Source of the DNA: Deltaproteobacteria bacterium
Lineage (GTDB): Bacteria > Desulfobacterota > Desulfarculia > Adiutricales > Adiutricaceae
Direction: 5' to 3'
DNA: 64,000 bases
NCBI GenBank assembly: GCA_031263485.1
Contig: JAISFS010000046.1
Span: 1 to 64,000 of the forward strand
The translations under genes were made by a program, and so were the position numbers. The notes beneath the pieces are model-generated. The model was given only the letters and a program-made list of their open reading frames with translations, was not told the origin of the DNA and did no database searches. Positions 17,495 through 26,746 of the stretch are shown piece after piece. Numbering within the stretch: the first letter of the stretch is position 1; the number at the start of each line of letters is the position of its first letter.

Positions 17495-19572
17495 CTCCCC
17501 GCGAACGAGACCCGGGCGAGCTGTCCGGGCGAAGTGCGGCTTCCGGGCGAGGGGTCCTGGCCCACGGCCAGCCCGCTCCCGTGGAACTCGAGCGCGAGCT
17601 CCGAAGGCGCCAGCAGGTCGAGCGCGGCACGCATCGAGAGCCCCGACACGTCCGGCATCACGCCGGGCACGGCCATGGGCGGCGGGCCCGCCCCGGCCCC
17701 GTCCCCGGGCCCGGCCTCCGGCTCCCCCGCAGGCTCGATGGGCCCCGCGGCCCCGCGATCGCCCTTGGGGATGGGCATCCTCACGTAGTTGGCCGCGGAA
17801 TAGTCGGAGAGTACCCCCGGCGCGCCGCGGAAGGGCCGTTGGGCCTTGGGCCAGCGCGGCGGGCTCTCGCCGTCCGTGGGCGGGACGTCCAGGAGCGGCA
17901 GGGCCTTTTCCATGATCTCCTTGAATACGGGGGCCGCGACGGTGCCGCCGTAGTAGCTGGGCCAGGGCTCGACCAGGACGACGAGGAGGCAGAGCTCGGG
18001 GTTCTCGTAAGGGGCCAGCCCCACGAAGGAGGCGATGAAGCGGTCGTGGCGGTAGGACTTGCTGTTCATGTCCCAGACCTGCGAAGTGCCCGTTTTAGCG
18101 GCCACCGGATATCCCTTGACTTCGCCCTTGCGGCCCGTGCCGCCCTTCAGGACCACCATGCGCATCATGGCCGTCACCTGGCGGGCCACGAGCGGCGAGA
18201 CGACCTGGCGGATGATCTCCGGCTCGCGCTGCTCTATGACCCTCCCTTCGCCGTCTATGACCCGGCTCACGAGCATCGGCCGCATGAGGGCGCCGTCGTT
18301 CCCCAGCGCCGCCACGGCCATGGCCAACTGGAGCCCCGTGACGCTCAAGCCTTGCCCGAAACTGATATTGCTCGCGTCTAGCACCTTCCAGTCTTTAGCC
18401 GGACGTATCTTGCCTGCCGACTCTCCTGATGGGTAGGCGAGTCCGGACTTCTCGCCGAAGGAGAAGCGGGTGAGGTAGTTGTGAAGCCTCCTGGGACCGA
18501 GTCTTTCCCCTACCTTACTGGCCCCGATATTGGAAGATTTCTGCACGATCTGGGATACGGTGAGATCACCGTAATTTCCCGTGTCGCGGATCGCGTTGTC
18601 CCCGTCCACCTTGTAGTATCCGTTCTCGCAGTAGAAGACGGTCTCGGGGCTGATGATGCCCTCCTCCAGGCCCGCCGCCACGGTGAAGATCTTGAAGGTG
18701 GATCCCGGCTCGTAGGGGTCGGTCAGGATCATGTTGCGCCTGGCCTCGAGCTCCGCCCCCCCGTAGTTGTTGGGGTCGAAGGTCGGGTAGACGGCAGAGG
18801 CCACTATCTCGCCCGTGTACGGCCTCACCGCGATGACCATGCCGCTCTTGGCGTTGCTGCGCTCGACCGCGTCCGCGATGGACCGTTCCGCTATCTGCTG
18901 GATCCTGCGGTCCAGCGTGAGGATGACGGAGCCGCCGCGCGGGGCCTCCTGAGCCTCCTCGGCGCTGTTCATGATCAACCGCCCGCGCTTGTCGGAGGTG
19001 ACCTTGATCTGCCGCGCCGGGGCCACCAGGCTGTCGTTCAGCGCCAGCTCGAGGCCTTCCAGCCCGTTGCCGTCCACCCCCACGAAGCCCAGGAGGTGTG
19101 CCGCGAGCGATCCGTTGGGGTAGACCCGCTTGTAGCCCTTCTCGACGGTCACGCCCTCGATCCTGAGCGCCTCTGCCGCCTCGGACTCCTCGCCGTCGAG
19201 GTGCCTCTTCACCACGGCGTAGCGGTTGGCCCCCTCGAGCTTCCGTGCCAGCTCCTCGTAGTCCATGTGGAGGATTTCGGAAAGGCGCAGGAAGATCTCG
19301 CCCGGCTCCTTCATGATGGCGCCATGCACCGAAAGCGTGCCGGAGGCGACGGAGGTGGCCAGCTTCTCCAGGCGGCAGTCCAGGATGTCGCCGCGTAGCG
19401 AGTTCAGGGTGAGCGTCCGCTGGGTCGTCTCCCGGCTCCTCTCCCTGAGCTCGTCGCGGTCCAATATCTGGAGTTTCCCGGCCCTGGCGAGCACCGCCGC
19501 GAACACGCAGACGAACAGCGCCGCCAGGATACGGTTGCGCGATCTCATGATATCCGAGAGTCTCTGGTGCAT
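17491..19572 (-). CDS. ftsI: Septal transpeptidase FtsI (PBP3) with C-terminal PASTA
   Basis: Class B penicillin-binding protein cross-linking septal peptidoglycan with FtsW. 693 residues from ATG 19572, chosen because GAGGT lies 9 bases upstream; an ATG at 19677 would add 35 unconserved residues. One membrane anchor follows MRSRNR (ILAALFVCVFAAVLARAG). The transpeptidase has SxxK in PGSTFKIFTVAAGLE, SxN in QKSSNIGASKVGERL and KTG in VAAKTGTSQVWDMNS. After a Pro/Gly linker the last 55 residues form a PASTA domain (VMPDVSGLSMRAALDLLAPS). PASTA on FtsI is common outside gamma-proteobacteria. The stop overlaps the murE GTG. Confidence 0.95.
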   Translation of the reverse strand: MHQRLSDIMRSRNRILAALFVCVFAAVLARAGKLQILDRDELRERSRETTQRTLTLNSLRGDILDCRLEKLATSVASGTLSVHGAIMKEPGEIFLRLSEILHMDYEELARKLEGANRYAVVKRHLDGEESEAAEALRIEGVTVEKGYKRVYPNGSLAAHLLGFVGVDGNGLEGLELALNDSLVAPARQIKVTSDKRGRLIMNSAEEAQEAPRGGSVILTLDRRIQQIAERSIADAVERSNAKSGMVIAVRPYTGEIVASAVYPTFDPNNYGGAELEARRNMILTDPYEPGSTFKIFTVAAGLEEGIISPETVFYCENGYYKVDGDNAIRDTGNYGDLTVSQIVQKSSNIGASKVGERLGPRRLHNYLTRFSFGEKSGLAYPSGESAGKIRPAKDWKVLDASNISFGQGLSVTGLQLAMAVAALGNDGALMRPMLVSRVIDGEGRVIEQREPEIIRQVVSPLVARQVTAMMRMVVLKGGTGRKGEVKGYPVAAKTGTSQVWDMNSKSYRHDRFIASFVGLAPYENPELCLLVVLVEPWPSYYGGTVAAPVFKEIMEKALPLLDVPPTDGESPPRWPKAQRPFRGAPGVLSDYSAANYVRMPIPKGDRGAAGPIEPAGEPEAGPGDGAGAGPPPMAVPGVMPDVSGLSMRAALDLLAPSELALEFHGSGLAVGQDPSPGSRTSPGQLARVSFAGR

Positions 19573-19721
19573 CTGGCGGTACCTCGGCTGAAGGGGCCTT
19601 ATCTGACCGACGGGCGGCCATGGAGGCCCCGGAAGCTCCCGGCGGGTGAAGATCCTGGCCTCGCGACACGGGATCATGCCGACCCTGAACGGCCGACATC
19701 CCCGGCGCCGGCCCTGAAGGA

Positions 19722-20065
19722 CTGGCTTGGATTGAATTGCGCCGGCCCCGGAGGACTGGCTTGGGTTGAATTGCGCCGGCCCCGGAGGCCGGACTCGGGT
19801 TGTGTTGCTCAGACCCGGGATGCCTGATTTGTTTTTTTTGTTGCGAACCTGGAGGCTGAACTTGGATTGTGTTGCTCCGGCCCTGAAGGCCGGACTTGGA
19901 TTGCATCGGACACTGAGGCCGGACTTTGGATTGCTTGCCGCGAACCTGGTGGCCTGACTTGGGTTTGTTTGCGCCGAGCCCGGTGGCCGAACTTCTGCTG
20001 TATTGCCCCGTACCTGGTGGCCTGACTTGGGTTGGATTGCGCCGGTCCTGGAGGCCGGACTTTAA
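19722..20065. repeat. 34-bp degenerate tandem array, about 10 copies
   Basis: Units begin at 19722, 19756, 19790 and 19824 (34 bases each), then continue at 32-35-base spacing to about 20065. The core of each unit is a CTTGGATTG-like word followed about 10 bases later by a CCGGAGG- or CCTGGTGG-like word. First copies are nearly identical and later ones diverge. The array lies between ftsL and ftsI. Confidence 0.9.
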
Positions 20066-20644
20066 ACATCCTGAAAAGCCTGCCCGCGGATGTTTCCGGG
20101 AAACGCCCGTCCAAAGGTTCCGGGCAACCGTCCGGGATATATCCCGTCAGGTTTCCCGGGGCCGGGGACACGGGCGCCCGTGACCGGGACTCCAGGGGCG
20201 GCCACGTAAGGCGCCGTCCCCGCTTGGTCGAGCTCGCGGCCGCGGGTGCTTGGCTCATGAAACCCGGCTATGCCGGGCGGTTGTGACGGGGGCCCGCAGG
20301 GGCCCCTGAAAACGAGGCAGGGAGGGCTCCCCCCAGCGGGGAGGCCGATGTCGGACGAAATGCTTGACCCCGCACGTCCCGCTGGATGCCTCCGTACAGG
20401 ACCGAAGGCCTGAGGTCGCGGCGTTTGGGAAGTGGCATAGCCTCCGGGGGCGGACGTCGGCGACCGGGATTTGCCGCCCCGCCCGCAGGGGCCTCCCGGC
20501 GCCGGCCGGGGGGCGTGGATCGGCATGTAGCGAAAGACCGAATGGCATCGGGGTTCAGCGTAAGGCCTCAGGGGAGTCCGGGGAGATCGGGGGGAGCCTT
20601 GGGGCGATCGCGCGGCGCCGGGCCTGCCGCAAGGTCCGGGTTCC
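20066..20644. other. Rest of the ftsL-ftsI gap
   Basis: With the array, almost 1 kb separates ftsL from ftsI, which are usually adjacent. No protein-coding frame in this part is supported and no promoter was recognised. Several frames are open only because of base composition. Confidence 0.45.
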
Positions 20645-21127
20645 CTAATCTATCTCAACGATCTGGCCCTTCCGGGGGATCTGGAGGTTCAGGCTCTGAC
20701 GGGCTATGGCCTCCAGATCCTCCAGGACCACCATCTCCTCGATCCTGGCCTTAAGCCTGGTGTTCGTCTCGGAAAGGCGCTGGTGCTCCCGGTTAAGCCG
20801 GGAGACCTCGATGCCCAGCTGGTTGCGGCTCTGGGCGACGGCGATGAGCGCGAAGAGCACCATGACGGCCACCAGGATGCCGCCCGCGACGATCGAGAAG
20901 CTCCAAGACCTGAAGCGGGAGATCCGGTCGCCGGGATCCACCTCTATGCGCTGGCGTTCGGGGCTGGCGTACTCGGCAAGCCTCCTCAGACGCTCCTCGC
21001 GCCGCCGCCTGGCTTCAGGGCGCTCCTCGCGGGGCGGCTTGCGGTCGGGCGCCTTCTTGCCCTTGGGTTTCTGCTGCTGTAGGTCCTTGTGACGGTAGGG
21101 CCTGATCCTTGGGGGTTCCATCGGCAT
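20645..21127 (-). CDS. ftsL: Cell division protein FtsL (FtsL/LytB-type)
   Basis: 160 residues. A very basic cytoplasmic N-terminus (KPKGKKAPDRKPPREERPEA) is followed by one membrane helix (about 77-98, IVAGGILVAVMVLFALIAVA) and a periplasmic coiled coil (QLGIEVSRLNREHQRLSETN, then LKARIEEMVVLEDLEAIA), ending in LNLQIPRKGQIVEI. This topology and the place after rsmH identify it, although FtsL sequences are poorly conserved. It is expected to pair with FtsB and bind FtsQ. The ATG at 21127 is used; an ATG six bases later is possible. Confidence 0.82.
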   Translation of the reverse strand: MPMEPPRIRPYRHKDLQQQKPKGKKAPDRKPPREERPEARRRREERLRRLAEYASPERQRIEVDPGDRISRFRSWSFSIVAGGILVAVMVLFALIAVAQSRNQLGIEVSRLNREHQRLSETNTRLKARIEEMVVLEDLEAIARQSLNLQIPRKGQIVEID

Positions 21128-21367
21128 CGTGGCGTAAGGCTTCCCGGCCTCGCCGAGGTTTGCCCGGCCTGCGGCGGACGGACGGAACCGCGTTCGGCGT
21201 CGGGGGTGAGAGGCCAGGTTTAGTTCAATGTTGGAAGGGGTTCCTGGTCACGGACAAAATCACGGTCATGTTCCGGGTCGGGGGGGCCTCGGACGGGGCC
21301 CGGTTCGGTACGTCGGCTTCATTCCTCAGGGAGAGGCGCCCCGGAAGCCTCGGGGAATCGCCGAGGC

Positions 21368-22372
21368 CTAAGGCCGGGCTTCGGTCCTAGCCGCGGCCCT
21401 GAGCTTGGCCGAGCGGGAACGGGGGTTCGCGGCCAATTCCGAGGCCCCGGGGGTCCGGGGCTTCTTCCACAGAGGCGCCCAGAGCCAGGGGGCGTCCGCC
21501 GGGCCGCGTCGGAAGAGATCCTTCACCATACGGTCTTCCAACGAATGAAAGCTCAGGACTGCCAGCCTGCCTCCCGGCGCGAGCAATCCCCTGGCGCGGG
21601 AAAGGAAGCTCCCGAGCGCCTCTAGCTCGCCGTTCACGGCAATCCTCAAAGCCAGAAAGAGCCGGGTGGCCGGATGGATGCGCTTCCCGGAGGAAGGCGG
21701 CCTCACCACCCTCCTGGCGGCCTCGGCCAGCTCCAGGGTGGTCGCGAAGGGCTTGAGCGCCCGTCTGCGGACGATCTCGGAGGCGAGCTTGCGGCTGGCC
21801 CGTTCCCCGCTCAGCCGGTAAACGAGATCCGCCAGCTCCTTCTCGGGCAGCGAGTTGACGAGCTCCGCCGCGGTCAGGGGCCCGTCTGGATCGAGCCGCA
21901 TGTCCAGGGGACCGTCCGCCGAGAACGTGAAGCCGCGCTCAGGAGAGAGCATCTGACGCGAACTCGCGCCAAGATCGGCCAGGATACCGTCCAGCGGAAG
22001 CGACCCGGCATCCCCGGCCAGCTCCGGAAGCCCCGCGAAGCTTCCGCGCCTTAGCTGGACCCTCGGGTCGTCCCGGGACCATTCCCCGGCGCGTTCCAGT
22101 GGTTCGGGGTCCACGTCCAGGCACAGAAGCCTGCCCCGGGGGCCCAGGGCCTTCAGGATGAGGCGGCTGTGACCGCCCCCCCCCAAGGTTACGTCCGCAT
22201 AGCTGCCGTCCGGCCTGACATCCAGGGCCTCCAGGCACTCGCCAGGCATGACCGGGAGGTGCCCGAAGGCTTCGGCGGGGCCGTCCCCAGGTCGCTCCGC
22301 CACGGCGCCCTCCTCGCCGTCGGCCGAAGCCGGGCCCGGCACGGCCCGGAAGCTGGACAGTGACGCTAGCAC
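21368..22372 (-). CDS. rsmH: 16S rRNA C1402 N4-methyltransferase RsmH (MraW)
   Basis: SAM-dependent methyltransferase acting on C1402 of 16S rRNA. 334 residues. HLPVMPGECLEALDVRPDG starts the fold; SAM site YADVTLGGGGHSRLIL; then LLCLDVDPEPLERA, GILADLGASSRQML and RGFTFSADGPLDMRL; the end has LAVLSFHSLEDRMVKDLFR. The GTG at 22372 follows AGGAGG at about 10 bases and overlaps the mraZ stop by 7 bases. About 38 poorly conserved residues precede the fold, so a slightly later start is possible. Confidence 0.95.
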   Translation of the reverse strand: MLASLSSFRAVPGPASADGEEGAVAERPGDGPAEAFGHLPVMPGECLEALDVRPDGSYADVTLGGGGHSRLILKALGPRGRLLCLDVDPEPLERAGEWSRDDPRVQLRRGSFAGLPELAGDAGSLPLDGILADLGASSRQMLSPERGFTFSADGPLDMRLDPDGPLTAAELVNSLPEKELADLVYRLSGERASRKLASEIVRRRALKPFATTLELAEAARRVVRPPSSGKRIHPATRLFLALRIAVNGELEALGSFLSRARGLLAPGGRLAVLSFHSLEDRMVKDLFRRGPADAPWLWAPLWKKPRTPGASELAANPRSRSAKLRAAARTEARP

Positions 22373-22875
22373 CTGGGAAGCCTCCTCGCCGGATCGATAT
22401 CCCGCCCGGCAGCCCTTTCCGCCTTGCGGTCCTCAAGATAAGCGAGGGCCGCGGCCGCATCGTTGGCCTTCTTGCTCTCGGGCTCCCAGATCTGCACCTT
22501 GTTGCCGCAGCCGACCACGACCACATCCTTGCCGATCCCCGCGAGGTTCCGCTTGGCCGGGGGCAGGAGAATCCTCCCTGCCTTGTCCGGCACCACGGTC
22601 TCCAGCTGGCTCTTCCAGAGCCCCAGGTAGCTCGCGTGCTGTTCCACGCTCGTGAACCTGGCAGGGTCGGACCACTCCGCGTTCAGCTCCGCCATGGTCT
22701 CCACCGGGTAGAGGTTGATGCACGACTCGCCAGGCATCCAGCCGAGCCACAGGTAATCGGGCCGGGAGGACCTGTCCAGGATCGTCCGGACGGATCCGGG
22801 CAGGGTGAGCCTGCCCTTGTCATCCAGCGAGTGGTGGAAGGTGTTGGTGAAGTCTATGGCGGCGCACTCGGCCAT
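22366..22875 (-). CDS. mraZ: Transcriptional regulator MraZ
   Basis: First gene of the dcw cluster; in studied bacteria it forms a ring-shaped oligomer binding its own promoter through TGGG-type direct repeats. 169 residues with two AbrB-like half domains: HHSLDDKGRLTLPGSVR at about 14-30 and VVPDKAGRILLPPAKR at about 93-108. The C-terminal 20 residues are an unconserved basic tail. The ATG at 22875 follows AAAGG at 6 bases. A promoter with probable MraZ sites is 80-110 bases upstream. Confidence 0.96.
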   Translation of the reverse strand: MAECAAIDFTNTFHHSLDDKGRLTLPGSVRTILDRSSRPDYLWLGWMPGESCINLYPVETMAELNAEWSDPARFTSVEQHASYLGLWKSQLETVVPDKAGRILLPPAKRNLAGIGKDVVVVGCGNKVQIWEPESKKANDAAAALAYLEDRKAERAAGRDIDPARRLPRC

Positions 22876-22954
22876 CGCGGCCTTTCCCCCCGGATGGGCC
22901 GGGGGCGGATCCCCCGCTCCGGGCTCAAGGCGCCCTGTTTGGGGTTTGATTGGA

Positions 22955-22984
22955 AGAATATCCCACTCTGCCCCACCCTGTCAA
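22955..22984 (-). promoter_or_regulatory. Promoter of the dcw cluster
   Basis: Reading the minus strand, TTGACA (22979-22984) and TATTCT (22955-22960) are 18 bases apart, a good sigma70-type pair. Transcription would begin near 22948, leaving a leader of about 73 bases before mraZ. Nothing else upstream looks as good. Confidence 0.72.
22961..22975 (-). promoter_or_regulatory. Probable MraZ operator
   Basis: On the minus strand TGGGG-CAGAG-TGGGA: two TGGGN words in direct repeat with 5 bases between, the spacing known for MraZ boxes. They sit inside the -35/-10 spacer, so binding would be expected to block the promoter. E. coli has three words; only two are clear here. Confidence 0.6.
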
Positions 22985-24133
22985 CTATTTTATGAGAGGC
23001 AACCCAAAAATTTGGTCGAGTTCACCACATAGAACCACGCGTTATATATTATCTATCATATGTGCCTAACGAAAAAATTCAATCCACCAGATGTTGACAG
23101 CGAAATTCCCGGGCATATTCCTGCCCTTGACCGCAGTCGCAAGAGTCAGCGGACGTGACAATAGCTTTCGTCCTTATGCTGAACGTCCGCCTATCGGCAG
23201 GCAGCGGCAGCGAAGTCGCGCGCCACGACGGGCAATGGCTCGCATGAAATTCCGCGCGGAATCGGCACGTCCGGCCGCGTCAGTGCGTCAGCGCATGCGC
23301 TATACGGCGCCACGCCAGCACGGCAACGAGCGAGGCGCCCGAGGCGGCAGGCATTGCCTTTGAAGCGTCAACCGCGGCTCCCCGCCCGCCTCGTTTCGGA
23401 AACGGGCGGCAAGCGGATTGTTTCGCCGAAGGGATATGCTGTCTGACAACATCCCGTCAAGTTGTGCGATGCGATTCGCGTGCCGCGACGTTTGCCGCAA
23501 CGTCGCGTAAAGCGGGCCCGTGATACTTCCGCCCGCGAAAACCCTTTAGCCGCTTGCGAGGCAAAGGTAAGGCGCCGCGACGGCTGAAACCGGCTCTTAG
23601 GACGGGCCTCGGCGAACGGACACCGAGACCGCGCCCCTGACCCGGACTCTCGCGGGTGACGGGCTCCGGTGGGGGCAGACGGGACGGCATGGCTTCCGAA
23701 GGTTCCGGCCGCGCTGCAGGTCGCACGAAATCCCGCCAAGCCGACTGGCGGCGACCGGCCGGACGAAATGGCCCCCGGGTGGGTCCAGGTGGGAGGCGCC
23801 CGTGCGGGGAGGGATGTCGGCCCTCAAAAGGATCCAGTCGGTCTCGGCGGGGTCCCCCGGCAGATACCGGGGCCTGAGCGGCGCCGCGCCCTGAGGGGCT
23901 CGGACCATAAGGATGCGCAGTCTGGTACGCCCCGAAGCGCTTCGGAGCGGCGGGACGGGCCTTGACGCGAGGCGGCTTATGAGCCGAAGTCCTAATCCTT
24001 TTAGGAGGTAGCCGTTAAGGAACGGCGCCTTAAGGAAGAATGGGGAAAGGAGGATTTCGACGACGAGTGGTACCGTAAGGTTCGGTGCCATACGGAAGAT
24101 GCCGTAAGGACGGTTGCCGAAAGGAGGATTTCA

Positions 24134-24480
24134 GCGGTGGTAAGGCGCCGTAAGGGAGGAGGGTTTCGGAAAGGAGGGTTTCGGCGGGAGGTGCCGTAAA
24201 GGAAGGTACTATAAGGAGGGATGCGGAAAGGAGGGTTTCGGCGGGAGGTGCCGTAAAGGAAGGTACTATAAGGAAGGTTGCGGAAAGGAGGGGGTCGGCG
24301 GGAGGTGCCGTAAAGGAAGGTACTATAAGGAAGGTTGCGGAAAGGAGGTTTTCGGCGGGAGGTGCCGTAAAGGAAGGTACTATAAGGAAGGATGCGGAAA
24401 GGAGGTTTTCGGCGGGAGGTGCCGTAAAGGAAGGTACTATAAGGAAGGTTGCGGAAAGCCGGGTTTCGGTGGCGGAGGAT
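24134..24480. repeat. 57-bp tandem array, about 5-6 copies
   Basis: GTGCCGTAAA recurs at 24191, 24248, 24305, 24362 and 24419, an exact 57-base period, with degenerate related sequence back to about 24000. Units are purine-rich on the plus strand (GGAAAGGAGG, GGAAGGTACTATAAGGA) and differ at few positions. Because 57 is divisible by 3, a minus-strand frame reads a hydrophobic 19-residue repeat (SATFLIVPSFTAPPAE). Its codons are AT-ended, unlike genes here, and the start is weak, so I do not call a gene. Confidence 0.93.
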
Positions 24481-25374
24481 GCCGCAGGAGACGTCACCGC
24501 AGGGCCGGCGGAAATCTAACGAATTATGGCCAGGACTATGGCCTGAGACGAAAGGAGCCCCGACCGTCTATGGCTCCGGCCGCATGTGGGGGATCGGAAA
24601 ATGTACCAGGCAACTTAAGCTATGCGTGAACGGTTTTTGTGGGATTTCGGCGGGAAAGCGCAAGATTTGCCGTTCCTGGTCCTGATGGCCGGCCAACCCG
24701 CCATGCGGAAACGTCAGTCAGCCGGACGCAGATTCCGGGACTCCGCAACCTTTCGGACTGCGAGCCGGACCGAAACCCGTCCGCTATCCGCGGCAGTGAT
24801 GCCTGTGACAGATGGTGACGGCAGGCGGCGCAACGGAAGCGAACCGAGACCGTGACCGAAAAGGACGCGAGGAGGATGTCTGGAGGACGCGCGGGGGAAA
24901 GATTTCCGGAGCACGGACAGGGCCGCGCGTACCGTCAGGCCGGAAATGGACGGCCATAAGCCCTTCCGCCGGATCCCGCCAATCCCCCGCTAGGCGATCA
25001 TCCGCAATCGTCGGTCAGACAAGCGCCGCCGTCCTCGGATCAACGGATTTCCATTCGCATTGAATCCCCCGCCGGCGGAATCGGGATACGGATGTCGGGG
25101 CCCTGATCGTGATATCTTTCCGGGAATCCGGCTGTTACGGCAGAACTGGTGAAATTTCCGGCATGAAAATTTCGGTGGGGCATGCGGCATGCGGCACGCC
25201 GCGATCCTGACGCGCCCTGAAAATTCCCGTGAAACCGTCACGCGCCGCGCGCTTCGAATCCGTCCATCGTACGGTTCATGGCACCGGTGCTCCATGAGGC
25301 CGGTTCTAGCGTGGCGTTACCATGGACCTTGCAGTTCATCGGACAGGCCGACTAATTCCGGCAACCCTAGCCTT

Positions 25375-25770
25375 TCCGCATCGGCGTGCCATGTCTTCGG
25401 CATCGGCGCGCCTTGCCTTGCGGCATCGTCCCGCCTGGCCGTATCGGCGTCGGCGCACCTTGCCTTGCGGCATCGTCCCGCCTGGCCGTATCAGCGTCGG
25501 CGCGCCTTGTCTTGCGGCATCGTCCCGCCTGGCCGTATCGGCATCGGCGCGCCTTGCCTTGCGGCATCGTCCTGCCTGGCCGTATCGGCGTCGGCGCACC
25601 TTGCCTTGCGGCATCGTCCCGCCTGGCCTTATCAACGTCGGCGCGCTTTGCCTTGCGGCATCGTCCCGCCTGGCCTTATCAACGTCGGCGGGCCTTGTCT
25701 TGCGGCATCGTCCCGCCTGGCCGTATCGGCGTCGGCGGGCCTTGTCTTGCGGCATCGGCGAGCCTGCACG
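25375..25770. repeat. 47-bp tandem array, about 8 copies
   Basis: GGCATCGTCCCGCC-type words begin at 25422, 25469, 25516, 25563, 25610, 25657, 25704 and 25751, an exact 47-base period with few substitutions; a partial unit precedes. The whole unit is conserved, so there are no spacers and it is not CRISPR. The unit has no stop codon in any of several frames on either strand, so long open frames cross it in both directions. Confidence 0.96.
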
Positions 25771-25817
25771 TTGGCGCCGCCCGGGCCGGGGCTTACCGAC
25801 TGAGCGGCGCCTTGCCG

Positions 25818-26579
25818 TCAAGACAAAGGCGGACGCGGCGACCCGGAGACCCTGCCGCCGACTAACTCTGCCGCCAGGCTCAGTGCCTCGTCCTCCATCC
25901 TGGCCACGTCCTCCATCCTCTCCAGGAGACCGGGCTCGGCGTCCAAGAGCGCCGCCAGCTCGCCGAGGACCCGCCGCTCGAAGCGCCCTAAGGCCCCTTC
26001 ACGGCGCGCTAGCCGCACGAGCTCGAGGAGCACGGCCCTGCCGGACTCGCGGGAGAACTTCCAGTGCCCGGCATCCGCGGCCGGGGAGAAGCTGCCCCTG
26101 CGGTACTTCCGGCACTCGAGCCCTTCCCCGCCGGAGACCACGAGGCCAACCGCGTTCCCGAGAATTTCCTCCCTGGCCGAGACGGATTTCGCTTCCTTCG
26201 AAGGATCGCGGTCCGGTTCCCCCCAGGCGGAGGACGCGCCGCTCGAGGAACTCAGGTACCTCAACACCGACACGCAGATGCTGTCCGCCTCCAGGAGCTT
26301 CAAGCCGGGATCTCCCCCGCGCCGCGCGAGGTTTTCGAGGACACGCGGGTCCTCGATGAACGGCGAGGCGCCTTCAGGGACACCCTCGGAAAGGTCGCAG
26401 GTGATTTTCACGTAGAGGAAAAGCCTGTCCAGCTCCCACTTGCTCACTCGCCACTGGGCGCCGTCAGGGCAGGTGTAGACGGGGATCTCCCCTTTCCTGC
26501 TCTCGGAGACGGCCAGCGTGAAAGCAAGGGCGAAAAAGGCGAGGCGGTCATCCTTGCCCGTAAGGTACTCCAAAAGCAT
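25818..26579 (-). CDS. Unknown protein
   Basis: 253 residues from ATG 26579; the frame runs further upstream to 26714 but that part is low complexity. Not recognised. It looks soluble and mixed alpha/beta: MLLEYLTGKDDRLAFF begins it, WRVSKWELDRLFLYVKITCD lies near 45-65, and the last 80 residues are helical and charged (LLELVRLARREGALGRFE, LLERMEDVARMEDEALSLAA). It follows the large activator gene after 167 bases on the same strand and may be its last operon partner. A conserved-looking segment of Trp, Cys and charged residues in the first half suggests a true protein. Confidence 0.65.
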   Translation of the reverse strand: MLLEYLTGKDDRLAFFALAFTLAVSESRKGEIPVYTCPDGAQWRVSKWELDRLFLYVKITCDLSEGVPEGASPFIEDPRVLENLARRGGDPGLKLLEADSICVSVLRYLSSSSGASSAWGEPDRDPSKEAKSVSAREEILGNAVGLVVSGGEGLECRKYRRGSFSPAADAGHWKFSRESGRAVLLELVRLARREGALGRFERRVLGELAALLDAEPGLLERMEDVARMEDEALSLAAELVGGRVSGSPRPPLS

Positions 26580-26746
26580 GATTGTTCCCAGCGCGGACAG
26601 ACGCCGCAGGTCAGCCGTTGCCCGGCAACGGGGCGCGGCCGAAGGGGCCGAGCCGGTTCGCCGCGGCGGCAGGGTACCGAGGCCCGAATCCGGCGTATGC
26701 CGGCCGCGCCTCATGCCGCGACGCGGTCCTTTGCCGCGCCGGCGGC

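Larger units (their letters stand above)
22985..25817. other. Gene-poor region upstream of mraZ
   Basis: About 2.8 kb without a supported gene. 22990-23095 is AT-rich. A plus-strand promoter-like pair, TTGACA at 23094 and TATTCC at 23116 (16-base spacer), has no gene after it. 23100-24000 is GC-rich and featureless to me. 24000-24480 and 25375-25770 are tandem arrays (listed). Long open frames over the arrays are explained by repeats lacking stop codons. Confidence 0.5.

Noticed and set aside
14211..17630. A single 1139-codon frame over murE and murF
   Set aside because: Only the last 529 codons are MurF; the rest is out of frame with murE, which has its own clear motifs.
24030..24497. 155-codon minus-strand frame of 19-residue repeats
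   Set aside because: Entirely explained by a 57-bp array; codons end in A/T unlike genes here and no good ribosome site.
25240..25290. tRNA-like TTCGAATCC
   Set aside because: No matching acceptor or anticodon stems around it.
25375..25770. CRISPR array
   Set aside because: The full 47-base unit is conserved, so there are no variable spacers, and no cas genes are present.
25189..26359. Long open frames on both strands across 25.3-25.8 kb
   Set aside because: The 47-bp repeat has no stops in several frames; the right part is antisense to the unknown gene.
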